Assembly: GCA_002325645.1 (NCBI GenBank)
Contig: DCSN01000194.1
Coordinates: 1-10,080 of the forward strand
Reading direction: 5' to 3'
Length of the DNA: 10,080 nucleotides
Source: Pseudanabaena sp. UBA1465
GTDB lineage: Bacteria; Cyanobacteriota; Cyanobacteriia; Pseudanabaenales; Pseudanabaenaceae
Shown here: one piece after another, positions 5,829-10,080 of the stretch
How the letters are laid out: every line of letters begins with the position of its first letter
How positions within the stretch are numbered: the stretch's first letter is position 1
Program-made: the position numbers and the translations under genes
The notes under the pieces: model-generated
Seen by the model: only the letters and a program-made list of their open reading frames with translations
Told to the model about the DNA's origin: nothing
The model's database searches: none

Positions 5829-6991
5829 CCGATTACATTCCCTATGGTAGACAGGATATCAATCAGCAAGATATTGATGCTGTAGTTGCCGTATTGCATT
5901 CTGATTGGTTGACTCAAGGCAAAGCGATTGATCGATTTGAGCAAGCAGTTGCTGATTATTGTGGTGTTAAATATGCGATCGCTGTTTCCAGTGCCACTGC
6001 CGCTTTACATATTGCTTGTCTAGCGATTGACTTAGGCGATCGAGATTATCTCTGGACTTCGCCCAATACTTTTGTAGCTTCAGCAAACTGTGGTTTGTAT
6101 TGCGGCGCTAAGGTCGATTTTGTAGATATTGATCCACATACTTATAATTTGAGCGTCGATGAATTAGCGCAAAAGTTAGATAATGCAGCTAGTCAAGGGA
6201 ATCTGCCCAAAGTTTTAGTGCCTGTACATTTTGCGGGGCAATCCTGTGAAATGGATAAAATTGCGGCGCTGTCACAAAAATATGGATTTTATGTGCTAGA
6301 AGATGCTTCCCATGCGATCGGCGGTAAATATCAGGGCAAAGCGATCGGCTGTTGTGCATACTCAGATCTAGCTGTGTTTAGCTTTCATCCCGTCAAGATT
6401 ATCACCACTGGTGAAGGTGGCATGGTATTGACTAATCGCGAGGATTTATATGAAAAATTAATCAGACTGCGATCGCATGGCATTACCCGCAATCCCGATT
6501 TAATGCAAGGAGAATCTCATGGCGCATGGTACTACCAGCAACTAGAACTAGGTTTTAATTACCGCATGACCGATATCCAAGCGGCTTTGGGCGTAAGCCA
6601 GATGCAACGTTTGGATGAATTTATTGCTAGAAGGCGATTCTTAGCACAACGCTATCATCATTTACTTAAAGATTTACCGATTACCTTACCCTATCAGCAT
6701 CCTGACACTGAATCTAGCTGGCATTTATATGTAATTCGCTTGCATCTTGACAAAATCAGTAAAACCCATCGGCAGGTATTTGAAGAGTTGCGCCAAGCTA
6801 ATATTGGTGTAAATTTGCACTATATTCCCGTGCATACGCAGCCCTATTACCAAAATATCGGTTTTAAATGGGGAGACTTTCCTGAAGCTGAAAATTATTA
6901 TCAAAATGCGATTAGTATTCCCCTATATTATGGATTGACGCTTCAAGATCAGGAAAGGGTAATTAATAGCCTATCCAAAGTTTTGGACTAA
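5825..6991 (+). CDS. pseC: UDP-4-amino-4,6-dideoxy-N-acetyl-beta-L-altrosamine transaminase, pseudaminic acid step 2
   Basis: A 388-residue PLP-dependent aminotransferase of the DegT/DnrJ/EryC1 sugar family. It aminates C4 of the PseB product, with glutamate as usual donor. Visible elements: YGRQDINQQDIDAV at the N-terminus, SSATAALHIA (phosphate-binding loop, about 55-64), VPVHFAGQSCEMD, the PLP-contacting acid in LEDASHAIGG (D160), and FSFHPVKIITTGEGGM with the Schiff-base lysine K191. The C-terminal domain has NYRMTDIQAALGVSQM, HLYVIRL and VNLHYIPVHTQPYY, typical of PseC. Length and motifs are complete. It starts in an ATGA overlap with pseB, with no own Shine-Dalgarno, so translation is probably coupled. 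After it, the pathway is interrupted by two accessory genes before the cytidylyltransferase. Confidence 0.93.
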   Translation: MTDYIPYGRQDINQQDIDAVVAVLHSDWLTQGKAIDRFEQAVADYCGVKYAIAVSSATAALHIACLAIDLGDRDYLWTSPNTFVASANCGLYCGAKVDFVDIDPHTYNLSVDELAQKLDNAASQGNLPKVLVPVHFAGQSCEMDKIAALSQKYGFYVLEDASHAIGGKYQGKAIGCCAYSDLAVFSFHPVKIITTGEGGMVLTNREDLYEKLIRLRSHGITRNPDLMQGESHGAWYYQQLELGFNYRMTDIQAALGVSQMQRLDEFIARRRFLAQRYHHLLKDLPITLPYQHPDTESSWHLYVIRLHLDKISKTHRQVFEELRQANIGVNLHYIPVHTQPYYQNIGFKWGDFPEAENYYQNAISIPLYYGLTLQDQERVINSLSKVLD

Positions 6992-7004
6992 GGTTTTGGA
7001 CTAA
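6980..7004 (+). repeat. Short tandem duplication covering the pseC stop codon
   Basis: GTTTTGGACTAA occurs at 6980-6991 and again at 6993-7004, one base apart. The first copy holds the pseC stop, and the second repeats it outside the gene. It looks like a slippage duplication of about 13 bases just before the Rpn-type gene. Confidence 0.7.
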
Positions 7005-7017
7005 TTTTACGCCAACC

Positions 7018-7917
7018 ATGAAAACTGACAAACTGTTCTACCGTCTTTTTTTGTCCCAACCTCAGTTGATTGCTGAGTTAATTCCAGAAATTCCTCCAGA
7101 TTGTGAATTTACCTACAGTGCGCCAGTCATCAAAGAAAAAGGCTTTGCGATTGATGGTCTATTAACGCCTGTGAGCGATGATCCCAGCTTACCGATGGTA
7201 TTTCTAGAAGCCCAAATGCAGCGCGATCCTCAGTTTTACGGGCGTTATTTTGCTGAAATATTTTTGTATTTATTTCAATACAACGTGGCAAGATCTTGGC
7301 ATGGGCTGCTGATTCTGCCAGATCGCCATACCGATATTGGCTCAAATATCCCTTATCAATCATTATTAAGAAGTCAGATTAAGCGATTTTATCTTGAAGA
7401 TTTACTCAAATTAACTGATGTAAGTCCCAATCTAGCATTACTGAAATTATTGGTTGTTGATGAAACAGAGACAATCGGTCTTGCCCAATCAATATTAGAT
7501 AGTGCTGATACAAATGAAGAGTTTCGGCGAAGGTTAGATTTAATCGAAGCTATACTAGTAAACAAATTCCCCCAAATCAGCACCAAGGAGATTTTAAAAA
7601 TGCTGGATCTTAAAACCGCAGATATCAAGGAAACTCGTTTCTATCAGGAAATCCTCCAAACAGGCTTACAAGAAGGTCGGCAATTAGGCTTACAACAAGG
7701 CAAGATTGAGGGCAAAATTGAGGGCAAAATTGAGGGCAAAAAGGAAGCAGCGATCGCCTTAGTGATCCGTTTGTTAATTCGCCGTTGTGGGATATTGCCA
7801 TCATCCCTAGAAAATCAGGTGCGATCGCTATCTGTCGAACAACTAGAATTTTTAGGGGAATCCCTGCTAGATTTCCGAGGTATTGGAGACTTAGAAATCT
7901 GGCTGAACCAAGGTTGA
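7018..7917 (+). CDS. Rpn family recombination-promoting nuclease / putative transposase (DUF2887 type)
   Basis: A 299-residue protein of the cyanobacterial DUF2887/Rpn group, with a PD-(D/E)XK-like N-terminal domain. MKTDKLFYRLFLSQPQL is the characteristic start; AIDGLLTP gives the core aspartate (D46) and MVFLEAQMQRD the ExQ pair (E64, Q66), followed by YFAEIFLYLFQY. Rpn proteins of E. coli are DNA endonucleases that raise RecA-independent recombination; the catalytic residues suggest activity here but this is inference. The middle is helical, then a Q/G/K-rich linker holds three exact IEGK units (7705-7740), followed by a DUF4351-like C-terminal helix pair (ALVIRLLIRRCG, then LSVEQLEFLGESLLDF). 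No terminal inverted repeats or target duplication were seen, so it is not part of a recognisable transposon. It lies between pseC and the rest of the Pse genes. Confidence 0.85.
   Translation: MKTDKLFYRLFLSQPQLIAELIPEIPPDCEFTYSAPVIKEKGFAIDGLLTPVSDDPSLPMVFLEAQMQRDPQFYGRYFAEIFLYLFQYNVARSWHGLLILPDRHTDIGSNIPYQSLLRSQIKRFYLEDLLKLTDVSPNLALLKLLVVDETETIGLAQSILDSADTNEEFRRRLDLIEAILVNKFPQISTKEILKMLDLKTADIKETRFYQEILQTGLQEGRQLGLQQGKIEGKIEGKIEGKKEAAIALVIRLLIRRCGILPSSLENQVRSLSVEQLEFLGESLLDFRGIGDLEIWLNQG
7705..7740 (+). repeat. Three exact 12-bp tandem units encoding IEGK
   Basis: ATTGAGGGCAAA is repeated exactly at 7705-7716, 7717-7728 and 7729-7740. Being a multiple of three, copy changes keep the frame and alter only the linker length between the nuclease-like and C-terminal domains of the Rpn-type protein. 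Confidence 0.92.
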
Positions 7918-7943
7918 AAATTTACGAGCGATTCTGACCTGAT

Positions 7944-7949
7944 GGAGAG
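7944..7949 (+). promoter_or_regulatory. Shine-Dalgarno GGAGAG for DUF29 copy 4
   Basis: GGAG lies seven bases before the ATG at 7955, one of the few strong ribosome-binding sites in the window. Because the next gene starts on the DUF29 stop codon, this site may also feed ribosomes into the cytidylyltransferase. Confidence 0.6.
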
Positions 7950-7954
7950 CCAAC

Positions 7955-8413
7955 ATGAGTGACATATTGTATAAAGCTGATTTTTATAGTTGGGCACATC
8001 AACAATCAGATCTACTGCGTCAGGAGAAGTTTGGGCAATTAGATTTATCTCATCTGATCGAGGAGCTAACTGATTTGGGTAATCGTCATTACGATCATTT
8101 GGAGTCAATGCTGATGCAATTAGTGGCGCATCTGCTCAAGTGGCAAGTTCAACACTGGCAACGTTCTAACAGTTGGCGAGCGACAATCCGCGTGCAGCGA
8201 ACATCAATCGATAAATTGCTGCGTCGTAATCCTGGATTAAAGTCTCGACTTGATGAAGCTTTATCGGAAAGTTGGTCTGAAGCGAGAGATTTAGCGATCG
8301 CTGAAACCGATTTACCCGATGATAACTTCCCTGAAACCTGTCCCTTTAAACTGGAGGAAATTATGAATCCAGACTTCTGGGCAGAACTTTACAAATTAAT
8401 GCCATTGACTTGA
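7955..8413 (+). CDS. DUF29 family protein (copy 4, full length)
   Basis: A complete 152-residue DUF29 protein of a second subfamily: LYKADFYSWAHQQSDLLRQ, then LDLSHLIEELTDLGNRHYD, VAHLLKWQVQHW, RATIRVQRTSIDKLL, DLAIAETDLPDDNFP and EIMNPDFWAELYKLMP. It is the intact relative of the truncated fragment at 1651-1917, sharing 78 of 84 residues there. It is helical and soluble, with no catalytic motif that I can name, and the family function is unknown. A GGAG seven bases upstream supports the start. Its stop codon overlaps the cytidylyltransferase start as TGATG (8411-8415), so it appears built into the pseudaminic acid operon. Either it reached this position by precise insertion, or its stop has been selected to couple to the next gene. 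Confidence 0.88.
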   Translation: MSDILYKADFYSWAHQQSDLLRQEKFGQLDLSHLIEELTDLGNRHYDHLESMLMQLVAHLLKWQVQHWQRSNSWRATIRVQRTSIDKLLRRNPGLKSRLDEALSESWSEARDLAIAETDLPDDNFPETCPFKLEEIMNPDFWAELYKLMPLT

Positions 8414-9150
8414 TGAAAGTTGTAATTATAAACCAAGCCAGAATGACTTCTACTCGGCTACCTGCCAAAGTAATGAAGCAAGTATTAGGAAAACCTTTGC
8501 TGGAATATCAAATTGAAAGGTTGAAACGAGTTAAATTAGCCGATCAAATTGTCGTAGCAACTACCATCAACGATACCGATCAACCAATTGTTGATTTATG
8601 CGATCGCCTATCAATTACTAGTTATCGTGGGTCTGAAGATGATGTTTTAGCTCGTTATCATGGCGCAGCGATCGCCTATCAAGCCGATGTTGTAGTTCGA
8701 GTTACTTCTGACTGTCCTATAATTGATCCTCAAGTAATCGATCAAGTCATCCAATTTTACATAGAGTCTTATCCTAAATACGATTATGTTTCTAATGCTC
8801 TAGGAAGAACTTATCCTCGTGGTATGGATACAGAAGTCTTTGCTTTTGCAGATTTAGATGAGGCATTTCATCGAGCAACTGCTCAACCAGATAGAGAGCA
8901 TGTCACTCCTTTTATTTATCGCCATCCTGATCGGTGTAACTTAGGCAAAATCAACTATTTTGAAAATCACAGCAATCATCGATGGACAGTAGATACAATC
9001 GAAGACTTTGAGTTGATTAAGATAATTATTGAAACTTTATATCCCGTTAAGCCAGAATTTACATTAGAGGATTGCCTTGAGCTACTATCTCACAATCCTG
9101 AGTGGATGACGATTAACCAGCATATCGAGCAGAAACAATATGGAGAATAA
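8413..9150 (+). CDS. spsF: SpsF-like cytidylyltransferase, probable CMP-nonulosonate (CMP-pseudaminate) synthase
   Basis: A 245-residue nucleotidyltransferase of the SpsF/COG1861 type, related to CMP-sialic acid synthetases. The nucleotide-binding start is IINQARMTSTRLPAKVM (5-21), followed by GKPLLEYQIERL, VVATTINDTD, YRGSEDDVLARYH and RVTSDCPIIDP (likely metal-binding D100), then the C-terminal REHVTPFIYRHPD and RWTVDTIEDFEL. It presumably activates the finished nine-carbon sugar with CTP in the cytoplasm. The canonical PseF family is a different branch, so assigning the pseudaminate substrate rests on the neighbouring pseB, pseC, methylase and pseG rather than on the protein itself. I use the ATG at 8413, which overlaps the DUF29 stop by one base; an in-frame TTG at 8410 is less likely. 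Its end overlaps the methylase ribosome-binding site. Confidence 0.85.
   Translation: MKVVIINQARMTSTRLPAKVMKQVLGKPLLEYQIERLKRVKLADQIVVATTINDTDQPIVDLCDRLSITSYRGSEDDVLARYHGAAIAYQADVVVRVTSDCPIIDPQVIDQVIQFYIESYPKYDYVSNALGRTYPRGMDTEVFAFADLDEAFHRATAQPDREHVTPFIYRHPDRCNLGKINYFENHSNHRWTVDTIEDFELIKIIIETLYPVKPEFTLEDCLELLSHNPEWMTINQHIEQKQYGE
9142..9145 (+). promoter_or_regulatory. Shine-Dalgarno GGAG deciding the methylase start
   Basis: GGAG six bases before the ATG at 9152 lies inside the last codons of the cytidylyltransferase gene. It favours ATG 9152 over ATG 9140, whose own start codon would overlap this site. Confidence 0.55.
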
Positions 9151-9151
9151 G

Positions 9152-9787
9152 ATGACAGAATATAAAACAGAACAAGAAAATTTTTGGGCAGGAATTTTTG
9201 GTACTGACTATATTAGGCGAAATGATAGTCAAGAACTGCTTTCATCAAATTTAGCTTTTTTTAGTCGTACTTTATTAAAAGCTGGAACTCTAACATCTTG
9301 TATTGAATTTGGGGCGAATATTGGCATGAACTTAAGAGCTATTAAGTTGCTCTATCCAAATATTGAGTTGAGTGCTGTAGAGATTAATCAAGATGCAGCA
9401 AGAGAACTTCGTAATTTTATTGGTGACAATTCAGTATTCACTGGCTCAATATTTGACTACCATATTGAGAAACAATCGGATATTGTTCTGGTTAAAGGTG
9501 TTCTAATTCATATTAATCCAGATAAGTTAGAAGCCACTTACAAGAAAATATATGATGCATCAAGTTGTAATATTCTCATTTGTGAATATTACAATCCCTC
9601 ACCAGTTGCTATCCCCTATCGTGGTCATAGCGATCGCTTATTCAAACGTGACTTTGCTGGCGAAATGTTAGATATGTACAAAGATTTAAAGTTGATTGAT
9701 TACGGATTTGTTTATCACCGAGATCCAGCCTTTCCACAAGATGATGTCAACTGGTTTCTAATGCAAAAAACAGACTGTAAAATTTGA
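9152..9787 (+). CDS. Pseudaminic acid biosynthesis-associated methylase (SAM-dependent)
   Basis: A 211-residue class I SAM methyltransferase of the small clade found in pseudaminic acid operons (TIGR03587 type). The clade's signature N-terminus is present: TEQENFWAGIFGTDYIRRN. The SAM-binding motif I is IEFGANIGMNL (51-61), with the acidic ribose-binding residue in SAVEINQD (E77), then FTGSIFDY and VKGVLIHINPDKL. The C-terminal YYNPSPVAIPYRGHSDRLFKRDFAGEM is also characteristic. The acceptor is unknown; methylation of a nonulosonic acid or a pathway intermediate is the family-based guess. It starts from a GGAG-preceded ATG just after the cytidylyltransferase stop (ATG 9140 would add four residues) and ends one base before pseG, so it is firmly part of the operon. 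Confidence 0.88.
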   Translation: MTEYKTEQENFWAGIFGTDYIRRNDSQELLSSNLAFFSRTLLKAGTLTSCIEFGANIGMNLRAIKLLYPNIELSAVEINQDAARELRNFIGDNSVFTGSIFDYHIEKQSDIVLVKGVLIHINPDKLEATYKKIYDASSCNILICEYYNPSPVAIPYRGHSDRLFKRDFAGEMLDMYKDLKLIDYGFVYHRDPAFPQDDVNWFLMQKTDCKI

Positions 9788-9788
9788 A

Positions 9789-10080
9789 ATGAATATTGTA
9801 ATTCGGGCTGATGCCTCGGCTCAGATTGGTACAGGGCATATTATGCGTTGTTTATCACTAGCGCAGGAGTGGCAAGATCGAGGGGGGAAAGCCATATTTG
9901 TCTTAGCCAATAAATCCCCAGCATTAGAAGCTAGATTACTGTCAGAGAAAATGATAGTTTTGTATTTATCATTTGAGGCTGGAAGCGATGAGGATGCCCA
10001 TCAGACTGTAGATTTTATCCGACAATTTGCAGCGCAATGGGTGGTTGTGGATGGCTACCATTTTGGTGCAGCATATCAAA
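9789..10080 (+). CDS. pseG: UDP-2,4-diacetamido-2,4,6-trideoxy-beta-L-altropyranose hydrolase, N-terminal part (runs off the window)
   Basis: The first 97 residues of PseG, a GT-B-fold, MurG-like hydrolase that removes UDP from the diacetamido sugar before condensation with phosphoenolpyruvate by PseI. The N-terminus IVIRADASAQIGTGHIMRCL contains the conserved GxGHxxRC motif, with H17 at the position of the catalytic histidine reported for C. jejuni PseG. Further on, WQDRGGKAIFVL and WVVVDGYHFG match the family. The frame is open to the right edge, so about two thirds of the protein is missing from view. The ATG follows the methylase stop after one base, with no clear Shine-Dalgarno, indicating coupled translation. 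Confidence 0.9.
   Translation, partial: MNIVIRADASAQIGTGHIMRCLSLAQEWQDRGGKAIFVLANKSPALEARLLSEKMIVLYLSFEAGSDEDAHQTVDFIRQFAAQWVVVDGYHFGAAYQ

Noticed and set aside
7018..7917. A transposon or insertion sequence around the Rpn-type gene
   Set aside because: Some databases label this family putative transposase, but no terminal inverted repeats or target-site duplications are visible at its borders and the protein is a PD-(D/E)XK type, not a DDE or HUH enzyme.

Overview
The window looks like an accessory cell-surface polysaccharide island from a cyanobacterium. The HIP1 octamer GCGATCGC, the abundant palindrome of many cyanobacterial genomes, occurs about 20 times in 10 kb by hand count, inside genes of every type. 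DUF29, Uma2 (DUF820), Rpn/DUF2887 and MNT/HEPN genes packed between sugar genes are also typical of filamentous or Pseudanabaena-like cyanobacteria. All supported genes are on the + strand and packed head to tail. No tRNA, rRNA, CRISPR array, complete insertion sequence or convincing terminator was seen, and no gene-free stretch exceeds 300 bases.

Left region (1-4776): an export/accessory tract. It opens with a broken reading frame in which a HicB/DUF1902-like antitoxin piece runs in frame into the start of a Wzt-type ABC ATPase. Then come a DUF29 gene, an intact Wzm-type polysaccharide ABC permease, a 5'-truncated DUF29 gene abutting the permease stop, two different Uma2 (PD-(D/E)XK) genes, another DUF29 gene, and an MNT nucleotidyltransferase/HEPN toxin-antitoxin pair. 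The tract closes with a second broken Wzt N-terminus. The two Wzt pieces share a 65-base near-identical direct repeat (62/65) that brackets about 4.5 kb. Neither piece has the Walker A region, so the permease has no intact ATPase partner inside the window.

Right region (4818-10080): a pseudaminic-acid-type nonulosonate pathway. The order is pseB (UDP-GlcNAc 4,6-dehydratase/5-epimerase), pseC (PLP aminotransferase), an Rpn/DUF2887 putative nuclease, a full-length DUF29 gene, an SpsF-like cytidylyltransferase, a pseudaminic-acid-associated methylase, and the start of pseG (UDP-sugar hydrolase), which runs off the right edge. Several junctions overlap or nearly touch (ATGA, TGATG, a 1-base gap), suggesting one transcript with translational coupling. 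PseH and PseI are not in the window and would be expected further downstream.

Taken together, the sugar genes would make an activated, possibly methylated nonulosonic acid for a surface glycan or glycoprotein, and Wzm would belong to an ABC export route for a polysaccharide. The interspersed genes are accessory, selfish or defensive. The most interesting features are the repeat-bounded mosaic around the broken wzt copies and DUF29 genes that are twice start/stop-coupled to unrelated downstream genes.
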